Notes under the pieces: generated by a model
Databases searched by the model: none
What the model saw: the letters and a program-made list of their open reading frames with translations, nothing else
Told to the model about the DNA's origin: nothing
Source: Nissolia schottii
Taxonomy: Eukaryota; Streptophyta; Magnoliopsida; Fabales; Fabaceae
NCBI GenBank assembly: GCA_003254905.1
Contig: QANU01063901.1
Coordinates: forward strand, 124,001-188,000
Length of the DNA: 64,000 bases
Direction: 5' to 3'
Translations under genes and position numbers: made by a program
Shown: piece by piece, positions 13,555-27,600 of the stretch
Layout of the letters: every line of letters starts with the position of its first letter
Numbering within the stretch: position 1 is the first letter of the stretch

Positions 13555-14106
13555 AGCGATGCACACGAGTCTGGCCTGACTAATCCAATCCAATTCAAAT
13601 TAATATTTGTAGGTTGGGTCGGGTCGGGTCATCAGATTTGTTTGGATAATTTTTTATGAACTTGATTTTAATTGAGTCGGGTATTGAGTTTCAATTTTTG
13701 AACCCAATACCCAACTCAATGACCCAATTACTCGAATTTGTATATAAAAAATAAATATTTTTTTTTACTCCCTCTCTCATCACAATTATGTTCTATTATA
13801 ATCACGTTCTAGGAGAAAGGAGATTTTGAAAGAAAATATAATGATTGTGATATCAAATCTGTTCTAATGGGTAGTTTTTGTTTTGAAATAGAGAAATAGT
13901 GTGTTTTTTGTGTTGATATTAGTCAATGTTAATTTTTCTCTTTAAAATAGATACAACCCGACTACCCGACTCAATCCAATTAACATCGGGTTGGGTTGGA
14001 TCAAGTTTAAATTAAAAAAAAAAAAAAACGATTCAACCTAACACATGTTCATTTACTAGGGCTGAATTTTATTTTACCCTAAACTCAACCTGTGTACACC
14101 CCTAAA
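13555..14106. mobile_element. Probable non-autonomous element rich in GGGTCGGGT / ACCCGAC motifs
   Basis: The interval is bounded by inverted text: GATGCACACGAGTC near 13558 and the reverse complement of the right end, GGTGTACACAGGTT, near 14104. Inside are several inverted GGGTTGGGT/ACCCAACT motifs. This pattern of a short GC-rich motif in both orientations with GTGTACAC-type ends is common in plant non-autonomous DNA elements. The superfamily is unassigned and ends are approximate. Confidence 0.4.
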
Positions 14107-16435
14107 TCTCATTACATGGATGGATGATTTGGAGAAATTTTATTGATTAATGGGTTGTTGAGTACATTTAATATGATCAATAAAAGTCATCTACATGAGA
14201 CATCAAATATTTTTTAATAACATAATTGCAAGAGAGTAAGAGGCCTTGTTCTCATAATTTTAAGGTAAAGTGTTTGAAGTTAGTTCATTTTTTAACAAGT
14301 GTGTTTATCAAATAGACTAAATATATATGTAATAATTATTGTGTTCTTGAGCATATAAATGTTTAATAACCGAAGAGCAAGGTCATGAAGAGGTCAATTG
14401 ATCTTACTACTATTACTTATATTAGACAATTTTATAATTTAAATTATGTTACAATTTTACGTTTTATGTTTTTATTTTGTTATCTTGACCTTGAATTTGA
14501 GAACATTGCCAAAGAGGACATTTGGAAAAGCATATTCTAGTGAATATAGTAACTTCAGTTTCTCTATTGGGATCAACGGATCATGGGGGACAAACACTAC
14601 CAATTAATCCAACAGCATAATTTCTTGACTCTTGAATAAGACGCTAAGAATAATTACTGGGATAGCATCTTTCAACCATTTTTAATACTACATAAATGAT
14701 ATATCATCCTACTAAATTTTTTACAACCGCTCTTATGTATTAAATTAATTAAGCGTTCACAGCTTTTTAATTGTTTTAGACATTAATTTTTTTTTGTTTT
14801 TTCTTTTTTACATTTAGTATGCAAGAGAACCATTTTCAAAATTTGCTTGTAAGATGGGAATCTCTTTCCTAACAATGCTATAATGATAATTGAAACGCAC
14901 AATGTCATTCACATAAATATGAGTCCACAATAAACCGCGTTACAGTAAATTTCAAAAATTCCGCGTTTTAAAATGATCTATTTTAGTTGGGGAAAGTGAT
15001 TTCTCGTTTCTTTTATGGGGCAGTGTTTGAAAACAAATGGGGCTGTGTGGGGGCCATTAAGTTTGACTAAACAACCGTTTTGTTTCCTTTGCCTTAAGAA
15101 AGGGAAAAGGGAGCGTTGAAGCAAGCAAGAAAAAGAAAAGTACCTTTGAGTCAGATCAAATTCTTGGATCGGCTGTCATAAATAGTAACGGTGATGTTAC
15201 CCAATCAGTGTAGCAATTAGCAGTGGGTTTAATTTTATGTATATTCACTTATTATTAGATATTATGTTAGCTCATAATTTATTTATTATTAGATAAAATT
15301 TTAATAAAATACATATTTTATTAATATCTCATATGATAATAACGATTTAAGTCAGTACAATGTCTTGTACAAAATGATATCATTAGCAATTAGTTAATGG
15401 CTCTTTTGCCTTTTTTATCAGGTTGTCTGATTTTATGGTCTCCACTCTTATCTGCCTCTCTCATGTTTCTTTAGTCCTGTTTAATTAATTAATATATATA
15501 TATATATATTATTTTAAATTTAGATTTTATCTAGGTACTATTTGTATATATAAATCCTATGCATGACTCCTCTTATCTGGAAGTTTCAAACATTAGTATA
15601 CTCTTATCTCTCTGAATTTACTTCAAATTTCTATCTTATTGTGCTCTTTTGTCCATGTCCAAGTCATGGTAATTGGTAAGGACCCAACACACTCATATAA
15701 GCTTCCTCTTGTTATGGCTTATACGGCTACACCACACTATTATAATATATGGTGTTACTGACCAATCCAACTTACATTGTTTTCTCATCCTAGTAATTAA
15801 TAATTAAGCAAACAACTCTCTCATCTTGATTTTTTTTCTTATTTAGATGTGACTTAAACTAGAAAACAAAAGAAAACAAAAATAACAAAATGATAATTAA
15901 CTAAATTCTTTAAGTATTTGATTAAGGATCGATTTTTGGTGGATATATATATATATATGAAAAATGCGTTGTTAAAACTTGAAAGAGACACGTATACTCA
16001 ATTCAATAATTTCCACGACTCAAAGGGAAGATTAATATATAAAAGGAACAAGGAATTCGAACTTATTATCCTGATAAGATACTTGATGAGAAAAGCTCAT
16101 AATTGCAAATGGTCTTCAAAGATACTTAACATACGAAGAAGAATTAGCATTGAAATACCTTGTCAAAGACAAACTTTATCCTGACGTTATGCATGTAATA
16201 CAGGAAAAAAATAAATTCACAAGTATGAGAGAGATTTTTCCCTTTAATGCAAAATGAAGGGAGAAAAAAAAATTAAAGAAGTCATGTGGAATCTGCCTAA
16301 CATTAACAATATGAACTGGCCAACCAAGAGTGTCAAACTTTACGGCATAACATAACCTTGTTGTTGAGATTAGAAAAATGCACCACCCTCTTGTTTCTTT
16401 CTGTGAATTTAAAAACTGTTATTTTACTTTTTAAT

Positions 16436-16474
<39 letters not shown>

Positions 16475-19015
16475 TGTAGAGAACAGAGATAGGTACCATA
16501 TATTACATTACATGTGCCTAATAGTAGCTGAGAAGCTTAGACCGGCCTTGACGGTGACATAATTTAATGCCTAAGGGTGGCGGACCCTTCAAAGTCAGCA
16601 TTTCAATGTGTATTTATAAGGATTCTATTGACCCTCAAAATAAGAAAGGTTGTTAATAACGTTCTTAACCATTAAGAATGAGTCACGATCCAACGGTGAG
16701 ATTAGCCTCTCGTGATCCCGAAGGTTACACATTTAAATCTTTCAATTACCTTCTATGCTTGTAAGGATAAAATTGCATGTCTAGATGAATATACATTACA
16801 TATCTAAATTTTAAGTAATGAATTATCTTTAAGATAAAGACTGAAATAATTAATATTTTGTGCATATTAATTCAAGAGTATATTTACCATACCCTTTTTA
16901 ACCACACGCAAGTTTCTTTAATTATATCTGGAATTTGTTTGGTTTACATTCACGTCATAACAAAAGGAAAAAAAACTTGTTCAAGAGCACTTTAAAAAGA
17001 GATTGTTATTGTCTCTACTAAAATTAATTTCAAACACTTCTAAAAATTATAACAAAAGTTTATATTTATATATATATATATATTCTTTTCTAACCTTATC
17101 AAGTGAGAGTTTTATACGTTGAATCACAATTTTATTTAAGGATTTTAAATATATTTTGGTTGTCACCCACCTTACTACTCTTCCTCACCTCTGCTTAAGA
17201 ACCACCAAATATGACACCTAATGCTTTACATTGTTTATGGCCCTATCTATAGTCAAAGCAAGCCGGCCAATGATCTTTTCCTAATTCCTTTTTCCTTAAT
17301 TTAAAAGGTGAATCCATCATCTTGGTTTATTGTATTTGACATGCTCAAATAGTGTCTATGTTTAGTGAACAGATTTGTATTGACCAACTGGCATCTGACA
17401 CATAAGGCACTGTAGAAATTTGTTAAAAGTATGCACATGATAGTTTATGAGGATAAATAAATATCAAGGTTTGATAAAGTTATGGCATCTTGAATTGTTT
17501 TAGTTTGTTTTGTGTAATCAAGGTTTATTACATGGTGTTGGGATATATAAATCAATGTAACATTAGGTGTTGGTGTGTCAGTGGTTTTAGGACACTAATT
17601 TTATATATATTTATCTGTCTAACCAACTAAATGCTTTAAATTTAATTCTTTATTTTAAAAAGAGAAATAATTTTTGTACTTATTTTTATGTATGACTCAA
17701 TATTCAATTTATTGTTCAAAAGAGATTAGACAAAAGTATACGACATGTTATTCAAAGATAAATTCAATAATTTTTTATAAGTGTTGCATAATAAATTTAA
17801 AAACTTAAATATAAATAATACAACTCTTTTAAAAATAAGAAACTTTCTGACTACTCCATCAAAACTTGCTTGAAGCATTTAAAGTTGATCCTAAAAAATG
17901 ACAGCATGAAGAGACACCCTTTTAAAAATTATAAATGTTACACCATGTATACTTTTTTGCTGAAGACATTATTATACCTAAAGAAAGGAGACTAGGAGAG
18001 CAATATTAGTCTATTTAACCTTTTGCAGGTGTCTTGTTCTTTTAATTTAAAATGAAGAAGCTTGAAACTAACTCATGTAATAAGAATAAGGAGTTTGAGA
18101 TAGTGGATGATGATTTTTTTTATTTTTTTTTTCTATCTTAAGAGAAATTGACATAACACAAGACAGATCTTCCTATTGTAACCATTTTGTGTTCATTACA
18201 TTACTGATATCTTTGATTGTGATTGATGATTGATGATCATTTGGAAACTAGTAATGTTGAGTTCTCCAATCATGTCTCTCCAACACCAGAGCAGAGGAAC
18301 CAAAAATTAACAGAGTCATTTTCAGAAAAATAGATCATGACTTGACTTTGGTGTCTATTTTGTTGCTGAAGATATATAGCACATAATTAAGTTGGTATTG
18401 CATGCTGTCATATGTTCATTGCTAGTCATTGTTCAATGCTTACTCATTCCCCACTTGAATGGTGGACATGGCATCTCTTACTTTCTCTCAAACCCATTTT
18501 AGCTCCATGACCGACTATCTTACCGATTTTAATACCTCATCAATGCAATTTTTGGAGAACCTTTTTTCTTGATCCAAACAAGTGATATTTTTTTATAGGT
18601 AGAGTTTCTTTCATTAGCAGCCTCGAAAGGAAAAAAGAAATACAATCATGATAGTATCAAAATTCTAATTGAGTTTAACAATGCTCAGCTACAACAGAAA
18701 AGTCTCATTAAAACCTCAAGAAAAAAAAATATTAGAAGGATAAACTCCTTATTTTTTAGAGAGAAAAAAGAGTACTTCACTTAAAATTATTTAAGAAAAA
18801 AATCTACAAAATTTGTATCAGACTTGCATAATGCCTTCCACATCACTATCTATCACATCCATCGTACCTTTAAGATCACTTTTTAAATACTTTTAGGCAA
18901 CTCATTAGTCTCTGAAACAAGCACACGTAAAATGGATAAAGGATTACCAGCACCCAATGTCACCCTTTAGAGCTAGCCCACAAGACTTTTTGTTACAAGA
19001 AAAGCATATGAGATT
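14107..19015. other. Intergenic, AT-rich, simple repeats only
   Basis: No gene recognised. Simple repeats include a TA run at about 15491-15510, a TA run at about 15943-15958, an (ATA)n run at 16438-16473 and a TA run near 17069-17083. Short frames such as 15918-16184 have no family features and biased Lys/Ile/Asn composition as expected for chance frames in AT-rich DNA. Confidence 0.55.
16438..16473. repeat. (AAT)n microsatellite
   Basis: About eleven AAT/ATA units in a row, uninterrupted. Confidence 0.85.
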
Positions 19016-19019
19016 CGAG

Positions 19020-19440
19020 ATGTTGCGTGTAACTCTGACCTTGGGTTGATTTCAAGAGCTTGAAGGCAGTGAACACGATGGGGATTGGTAGCCTTGGACG
19101 ATGGTGGTGGTACCTATAAAAGACACTCTGACGTCCAAGTTAGTTTGTGAGTGAAAATGAGATAAAATGATAGTTAGAGAATGTACTCGAGCATGTATGA
19201 GATCCATGCTTATATACTTGTGTATGTTGGTTAGAATTCTGATTGTTGGAGAGATATTCATAATGGTTTCTAAGGATTTTATGGGATCATTATGGGTTTA
19301 TATGAATAATAATGTTCATGAAGTCTCTTATATGCTATGACCGTTATGTCGATGTTATTAATTGTCTCAGTGACTCGAGCACTTACAGAATCCTAGGCTC
19401 AGCGGGTTGAATATTCACGGTATGTTGTAATTACACTTAT
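19020..19440 (-). mobile_element. Gypsy-type LTR fragment (fossil), reverse orientation
   Basis: The reverse complement of about 19104-19143 reads ACTTGGACGTCAGAGTGTCTTT followed by a pyrimidine/GGTACC tract. This is the same block as ACTTGAGCGTCGGAGTGCCTTT in the solo LTR at 59.03 kb, a hallmark of a widespread plant Ty3-gypsy LTR type. No coding is present. The fragment is diverged and its limits are approximate. Confidence 0.4.
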
Positions 19441-22400
19441 GGACCACAATTTATTAATTAGTATTATATCTATTATTTATTTAACCAATTGGTGAGTTAG
19501 ACTCTAGAAATACATCAGTAAAAAAAAAACTGAATTTTACATCACCTCTTCATGAATAAAAAAGAATAAACTTTAATGAAAAACATAAACATCTCCAAGT
19601 TTTTAATATAGTAAATACATTAAAAATATCTAAGACTTTCTTTTTATATAATTCCTTAGTAAGTGTCTTTACTCGAAGACACTAAATAGAAAAATTAGAA
19701 GGAAAAAAATGGACAACTATGATAACATTTTCTACGTGGACACGGATATTTCATATTTGCACCATGATCAGAATTCAATGCATATGTATTTAATTACAAT
19801 GATAGCCAGAAACCATTCTTATTTTGCACTTAAGCCAGTAATAAATTCACAATTTTGCGTAACAGAATCGAGTTAGAAAATGGGATCCCACAATCCTACT
19901 ATAATGATGATCATCCTTTAAAATTATTAAACCAAATTCATAAAAGCAGTGACTTTGTCTTATTGGCAATTGGTCCCCCCTCCTCACACCCCCTTTGCCT
20001 GTCTTTCTCTTTTTCAATATAAACAAAATAAATCAGAATTTGATTCCCCCTTTCTTTATTGCTTTTCAAGATTTTTTAAAGTGCGAAAGAGAAGGGGGAA
20101 AAAAAAATCTAAACCACTCACTCAAGTGGACAGTGGATTTGAAATTACATAATATTACCAATCAGAAGCTTTGGAGAATGAAAGTTAGGGGAATTCCAAA
20201 ACACAAGTGCTCCTTATGCACTTTGTTTTGGGAACCGAACTTGATTCACATAGAGTGACACAAAGTACAAAATACTATATAGTGATTAAAATTAAATTAA
20301 TTAATTGCATTATTATAAAACAATTGATATAATTGATTGGTGATTATATATGTGCCGTGGCTGAAGCTATTCTGCATTAAAAATCTAATGATACATTTGA
20401 ATTATTGACCATTGAATCTTAAAAAAAAAAAATTGTCACAAAGCACTACTACTTGCTTTGGAGTGCAAGATACCTTTAAAAATTGAAGAATATAGAACCC
20501 ACTGATTATGGTGCCATTAAATAGTAGGTGCATGCTTCTCCTCCTCCTCCAATATGGATTGGTGCCAGCTTTAATTTTATCTAACTCTCCTATGGTTCTT
20601 TCTATCAGAGATTAATACAGAGGAAAGCTAATATAATTACACAATTTTTGATACTATATTATGGGAAAAGATCGGATGATATCTTCAATTTGAAGTGTTC
20701 ATATTAATTTGAATATGTTCAATTAGCTAATGGTGGAAATCAGCTACCCAAAGAAAATGGCACCATAAGTCTCATCCACCCATATTTGAGAATATTAGAA
20801 TTTAGGATTACATCATGATCTTACACACTTAAACATTGCCAACCTCAATAAATTACTTCATTTTACATTACAACAAGGGTTGACACACTTAATTAAGGAT
20901 CGAGTCATACTTCACAAGGGCGCTAGTGGTGCAACATGTAATTCCGCTCAAAAATTCTTATCGAGATTATGCGGTTTTTATTTCTTGATCCTAATAAAAT
21001 ACTAACGTCTAACACAGATAAACTTTTAAGCGCAACAAAACTTATTCCTTTCACATATCTATAGCTTTTCAATTCAAAGAAAATAAGATAGTTAAAACTG
21101 CACCTAATTTGAACCATCCTTTAATACCCTTTAATACTGATCTCATGATTTGGTCTTCACTCTGTTACTAGTGACATAATATGGAGCGTGATGTATTGAT
21201 ACCTCCTTCATAATTTGCATTTGTCATTCAATAAATACTGTCAATTAGCCGCATCAATCATGTTTGTCTTTTTACTAAAAAGAAATTTAGAAAATTGGGA
21301 TGCTTAGTAATTAAATTAAAAATTCACACCAGCGTGTAAATTAAATGACAAAAATAGGTTTAACTTAATGATAAATTTTAGTATGTAACTGCTTCAAAAA
21401 CACTGAAAAGAAAATATTTATTGGTTAATGTTTTTATCCGACTCGAATAACATTGCCTCTAAAAGAAATTGTTTCAAACCAAAATAAATAAATAAATAAA
21501 AATTCATGCATACCACTGAGACCTCATGCTATAATAGGATATAAAGAACATTGCCAACAGTTTTGAAAGAAAAGAAGATGAAAGGGCATGTCAATTGCAT
21601 GCATTCACACTAAAACTTGTCTCTAAAATGTGCCAACATTATGATTTGCCACATAAACTGAGATAAGGTTTGTCAAAATTCCTCTCTTATAAGCCCATCA
21701 TAGACAATCAAAAGCAAAACTTGACTTTCTTATTGCTTGGAGAATTTTGCCTACTACAAGCATTTTCCCCTCACTTGGTGAATATTTGACTTTAAGCATA
21801 GCCTACGTATTATTACACGTAGTATTAGTCATCTTAATCCTTTTATAAATCAGATAGATGAGGAAATAATACAGAAATATTTTTTTAAAATTATATGTAT
21901 CTTGTAAGCATAGTTTATAATATGGCAAATTAATTGACTTCCCTTATTAAATTAGAATATAGAGTAATGCATGAGAGTTTAACTCATCAACTTACTTATC
22001 AATATATATACGCTTTTATGAATGACACTTTTATAAATGATAAATAGATTGATGAGTTAGATCTCTTAATCATTTTTTATTGATGTTTTTCAGTAGGTTA
22101 TGATTGTTCTTAAATTTATATGAGGTACTCGATATATACATACACGGTTATTAACTGTTTGTACAAACTGAGAAATATTGTGCATAATATCATCAACTTT
22201 CAAGAGATGTGAATGAAATTTACATTTAAAAAAAATGATTTCTCACATGTCTCGTGGGGTGAATATCCTCTCTTACCAAACTTTTATGTTTTCAATAATT
22301 TTAATAATTAAATTCATCAAATTTTGTCATCATTTCATGTTCTATATGATCTTGACAAATTTTTCAATAAAAAAATATTTACCTTATAAAACACATTAGA

Positions 22401-22899
22401 AAAAAAGAATATACAGTAATATCATTTAGATTCATACAATAAACTCTAACTCTACTTAGCAGAAAAGAGAAAGGGAAAAACAAACATAGGGGTGTGTTTG
22501 AAATTTGGTACAAATAACATAATCTTATTTTGTGGTTTCCAAAGTCATTTTGATTCATATGAGCAGGTTGCATGCTTGATACTTCACTTCTAAGCCCGTT
22601 TTTGGGAGAGACTTGGCTCCTCACTCAGACATGATTTGTACGTGAAACACACGCTCTTCTTGAAAGTGCACAAAATCAAAGAACAAAATCACAATCTAGG
22701 AACCAAAGAAATGAATGGATGGGTGTTCTGATCAAACATGTATCTATCATCCCCCAATCCCCATCACAGTCACACACAAGATAAATTCTTTTTTTTTTGA
22801 AATAAAGCCTTATATTAAATATACTATTTATCATGCATAAGATATGACGCTTTAGATTTACTATATTTTAAGAAAATTTATCATTAAAAACTAAAACAT

Positions 22900-22942
<43 letters not shown>

Positions 22943-23600
22943 TAAAAAATATATATTCAATACGTTAGTTTTATGATTACGCACTAATTTCCCCGCATAA
23001 GAAGAGTCGCTGCCTATGCCTTTGGGGCTCTGAAGTCAATGCCACAAATATAATACATCACCCCATAATGATAACTTTGGCGGCCAGTGGTGTGGCACAG
23101 ATGCTCTAATTACCAAAAATTCCCAAATTCCACCAAATTCTCATTTGCTTTTGTGTCTTTACAAGTCTCTTGAATATTTTTGTGGTTTGATTTATGTAAC
23201 CAATTAGATGCAGTAAAATAAAATTTAGTTGCTGTTGTTCAACTTTCCACAGTCAATCGAGTCCCACTAAAACAACATAGTGCGCGTATGAATTTTTAAT
23301 AGAATGGTATTATAATTGATTCCCGTTGGTTAGAGAAATAACAAATATGCTAAAATTAATTTCGATTGTTTAAAATAAAAAATTAAACAAACACATAAAA
23401 AAATTTAATTTTTAAATAACAAAGAAATAAAAATAATAATAATCATCATAATAATTTAGAGCCGCAATCATGACTCAAATTTAATTGTGAAGATAATATA
23501 ACATAGATGCAAATTTATTGACTAAATGATAAGTTATACTAGTTTATTTTATCTAACAATTATGTATAATTCCTATTAAAAACATCCCAGAATATTTCTA
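19441..23600. other. Intergenic upstream of the VQ gene
   Basis: AT-rich with no recognised gene. A TA microsatellite occupies about 22902-22940. Frames near 19949-20258, 20923-21117 and 22379-22624 are short, without domain features, and are regarded as chance. The VQ-gene promoter is expected at the right end. Confidence 0.5.
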
Positions 23601-23607
23601 TAAGAGT

Positions 23608-23614
23608 TATAAAT
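23608..23614 (+). promoter_or_regulatory. Possible TATA box of the VQ gene
   Basis: TATAAAT lies about 240 bases before the ATG, followed by a purine-rich and then (CT)n-rich stretch typical of plant leaders. This is position and motif only; the transcription start is not known. Confidence 0.3.
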
Positions 23615-23783
23615 GGTTGAAATAGTATAAGATGAAAAAGGAAACCGAAAAACAAATAGTATAAAGAAAGGAGAGAGAAGGCACAAACAAAACAACAACA
23701 ACAACACACAATAAAGCAAAACACCCCTCAACTCAAAGCCTTGAATATCACCCTTCCAAAACCAACCCCTCCAAACCCCTCTC

Positions 23784-23787
<4 letters not shown>

Positions 23788-23818
<31 letters not shown>
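23788..23818 (+). repeat. (CT)n tract in the VQ-gene leader
   Basis: About 14 CT units immediately upstream of the start codon region. Pyrimidine (CT)n tracts are frequent in plant 5' UTRs and core promoters and can bind GAGA-type factors; function here is inferred only from position. Confidence 0.7.
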
Positions 23819-23820
<2 letters not shown>

Positions 23821-23855
23821 CAGAGGCAGAACCAATTTGTTCTGGTTTTCAAGAA

Positions 23856-24671
23856 ATGGAAATCAGCTCAAGGATTCATCAGGACAGAGGAGGAGAGAAA
23901 TACCCTCCTTCTCCCATGAACTCCCCAACAAGCAATGTCACCAACAGCAGCAGCAACAGCAATGGCACCATCCACCACCACCACCACCACCCCCACCAAA
24001 TCCAAACACCACCCTTAACCCCAAAGAACAACAACCTCATCCCCAGATCTGATTCCAACCCTTACCCTACGACCTTTGTCCAGGCTGACACCACCACCTT
24101 CAAGCAAGTTGTTCAGATGCTCACTGGCTCCTCAGAATCCACCACCCCGAGAACGCCATCCTCCTCCTCCTCGTCAAAGCCACCGCACCACCACCAGCAG
24201 CAGCAGCAGCAGCATCAACAACAACACGATCCATTGCCACCATCTTCTAGAAGCTTCAGCATCCCTCCAATAAAGACAGGACAGAACAAGAAGCAGCAAG
24301 GGTTCAAGCTCTACGAGAGGAGGAACAGCCTCATCAAGAACAGCCTCATGATCAACACCCTCATGCCCAATTTCGCAAGCAATTCAGGGTTCTCACCGAG
24401 GAGCAGTAAGCCCGAGATCCTGTCTCCGAGCTTGCTTGATTTCCCTTCCCTTGCGCTCAGCCCTGTCACGCCCTTGAATGGCGACGACCCTTTTGACAAC
24501 AAGTCCTCGCCTTCTCTGGGGAATTCTTCAGAGGAGGACAAGGCCATAGCCGAGAAGGGGTTCTACTTGCATCCTTCTCCCATGACAACTCCAAGGGACT
24601 CTGAGCCACAGTTGCTGCCCCTCTTTCCCCTGACTTCGCCTAGAGTCTCTGAGTCATCACAACCTTCCTGA
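23856..24671 (+). CDS. VQ motif-containing protein, VQ4/VQ13/VQ33 group, 271 aa
   Basis: Single-exon gene, as is usual for VQ proteins. The VQ core FKQVVQMLTG lies at residues 82-91 and fits the FxxxVQxLTG consensus used to bind WRKY DNA-binding domains. Around it the protein is Ser/Pro-rich and apparently disordered, with a run of seven His at 40-46, a Gln/His-rich run near 112-126, and many Ser-Pro/Thr-Pro sites, the target of MAP kinases. The C-terminus LLPLFPLTSPRVSESS matches the tail conserved in the MAPK-phosphorylated subgroup (VQ4/MVQ1, VQ13, VQ33). Expected role: nuclear cofactor that modulates WRKY factors downstream of MPK3/MPK6 in defence and stress. Position next to DEP1 favours VQ33 as the orthologue. 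The ATG has G at -3 and +4. Flanks are gene-poor for over 14 kb upstream. Confidence 0.9.
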   Translation: MEISSRIHQDRGGEKYPPSPMNSPTSNVTNSSSNSNGTIHHHHHHPHQIQTPPLTPKNNNLIPRSDSNPYPTTFVQADTTTFKQVVQMLTGSSESTTPRTPSSSSSSKPPHHHQQQQQQHQQQHDPLPPSSRSFSIPPIKTGQNKKQQGFKLYERRNSLIKNSLMINTLMPNFASNSGFSPRSSKPEILSPSLLDFPSLALSPVTPLNGDDPFDNKSSPSLGNSSEEDKAIAEKGFYLHPSPMTTPRDSEPQLLPLFPLTSPRVSESSQPS

Positions 24672-27600
24672 GGAGGAACAAGAGGTTGTTGTTCAAGGCT
24701 ACATAGCTTGTGTTGTTGATGATTTTAGAGGGGAGAGAGAGAGGGAGGGAAAAATCAGAGAATTGATCAATCTATCTCACATGGGGGGTTTGAAAATTGA
24801 GACTTTGAATGGTTTTCTCAACAACAAAGGTAGATAGAGCTTAATTTGGTGTCTAATTTGTAAAATTTGTCTTTCTTTGTTAACCATGAAAATGGCAATG
24901 CCCTCCTCCTCATCTTCTTCTATTCTCCTGATTATTGCTTATCCTTTTTTTTTTTCCCTTTCCATAAATGAAAAGAAAGAAGAAAAAATGTTCTCTATGT
25001 CCACTGAAATTTTCATTTTTTACTCTTCATATTCTTCCATGGACTGGTTGGTTTTTCATGGAATTTTTGTTAGGAAACCCCATCTTAGGATTTGGAAACC
25101 CCATCTTAGGATTATGGTTAGATATTGAATCAATGAATAAGGCTTCACATGTGTGATTCCTGTTTCACACCAACCAATAGTGAAATTTGTGTTCAGAGAT
25201 GAACAGAATCCAAAGAAGGCACAAGAGAGAGGACAAGAGGGGAAAAAGGGACACATTTAAGGAAGGTGGGTATGTCAACATTTACTTGAGTAGTTTTTGA
25301 GAGGGCCCCCCCTCTTCTTTGTGGTTATGCCAATTTTGACCTGATCAGTTCCTCAATTCAATTTCTCAGTTTCTCACAAACCAGGTTATGATAATGGTGG
25401 TTTCTTTTGTTTTTTGTTCTAGTTTTTGATTTCTTTGTTCTGACTCCAATTGGAAGAAAAACCAACATATATGAACTATCAATTTCTCTAGTTCCCTTTT
25501 TCAGGATCAAGAAGTAAAAGCAAAGACCTTTTTTTCTCTCTTTCTTTCCATTGTTTGCAATGCAGTAAAGTAAATTTCTGCATAATGTCAGTAACCAAGT
25601 TGTACTTCTTGCAACAATCTAGGCATAGGGCCTATGCATGTGCTGTTGATCATAAAAATTGCGTTTTTCAGTAGGACCTATGTATATTTTGATCGTAAAA
25701 ATTGTATTTTTATTTGACCTATGTATGTTTTGATCATAAAGATTGTATTTTTTTTGTGTGGGACCTATATATGATTGTTGAATTTAACATTAAAATTATG
25801 CAGATAAATTGTCCTCCTTAAACCATTCCACAATTGGATCAGCGAAATATCTTGTGTGTGGCGTGCTTCTATTTTTACTATTACTAGGCTGAAACTAGAC
25901 CAAAATTCTCACAATGGACACAAATTTCAAAGCACTCTAAAGAGAAACAAGGACAATGTCTATGGTATTAATATGACATTTAGATGAGGATTCTCTCGCC
26001 TTTCTACATTACAATGTTAAACAAAAGAGACAAACACAAACACTCAAATCAGGTCCTATGTCAAAATATCTGTGTTATGGAATTGCAGATTAAATAACTT
26101 TTATTTTATAAAACTAAAGAAGCTAATGATGTTGCTTTTCTCCCTTTTTTCTCTTTTTCTTTCTTTTTTCTTGTCTCTGCTGATTAAGTACTCCCAGATT
26201 TTAATGGGGGGAAGCATTGAAGGGTTGACAAAATGACAAAGAGAGGAGATAAGATAGCCAAAGTGGGAACTTTGTTACAATCATCATGCTAAGAGAAAGC
26301 AAGGCAGAAAAGAAACCATGTATATGAAAAATAGCAAACCAAAAGAAAAAAAGCAGAGAAAATGTGAGGACCTTCCCCCTTTATCTTTATTTCTTCCCTT
26401 TTAGACTTTGTTTTATCATTTGGACCCAATTGCTGAATGCTGATGGTTCATTGAACAATAAAACAGCCAAGATTTTTTTCTTTCTTTCTTTCTCTCCCAG
26501 TTTTTATGCAAACTGCAAAAATATCCCCTTAGTTCAAAGGGTATCTGACACCACTTTTTATTTGCAAGATAAAGTTAACATATTTCAACTTTTAGATGAT
26601 TAAATGATTCATATTATTTTATTTTATTCAAAATCACTCTAAATGTTCTTTTAAAAAAATGACAATATTTTGTGACCACTTAGGACTATTGTTTTGTTTT
26701 TAGTTTCTGTTTTTGTTTTTTAATACATAATTATGGATGCAAGCACATATAAGGAAAGTCAGAAAGTGTGGCCTAGTAGAAGCCAAGACATTAACATCAA
26801 AATTACACACACTAATATTAAACATCAATACGATACCCATGTCTTGAAACTATTTGTTGAAGGAAACACCTAGTCTTGAATTATTCAATGCTCCATAGAA
26901 ATGGACTCTTCAAAATTCAAAATAAGCGGCATGAGGGAAAAAGCCACGCATGAATATTGAGTAACAATATTCTTCCCAAAAAGTATATTAACAACACATG
27001 AAATTCCCAACACGCTATAAAGGCTGAACAAAAAGGTCTTCATCTACGTCATTCTCTCGTGCTTGTAGCTTAGAACAAATCTTTTCTCATTCCACTTGGT
27101 CTGTACTCTGCACTCTGCACTCTGCACCAATATCCGCATGTTCTCTGCCACAAATCTAAAACCGTGTAGCCAATTATCGGTATTTGAAGTCTACTGAATA
27201 ACACTTAATCTGACTCAAATTATGTCAGTTTTATTATGGAAATTTTTTAATCCACAATATTTAATAATGAGACTTTACTTAAAAGAAATAAGTGTTAAAC
27301 TACTCGAACTATTAGTACTTGTGAGATTTAATGTATCTTTGTATACATATCCTCGTCCCGCAAGCATCTGAATTCCACCGGTTTCACCGCGAATGTACTT
27401 AAATACGAATATGAATATAATAAATCTGGAGTGGTAAATTTTATTGTCTACAAGAATTTTATAAACTTTATGTCTTCTCGCAACCTAACATGTAAGGAAC
27501 GAAAGAAATAATACACTTGATATGACTGATTAGAATCACATACTAAGATGCCTTATCTGTAAAATAAAAAATCAGTTAGCAGCCACCTTCAATATCCATA

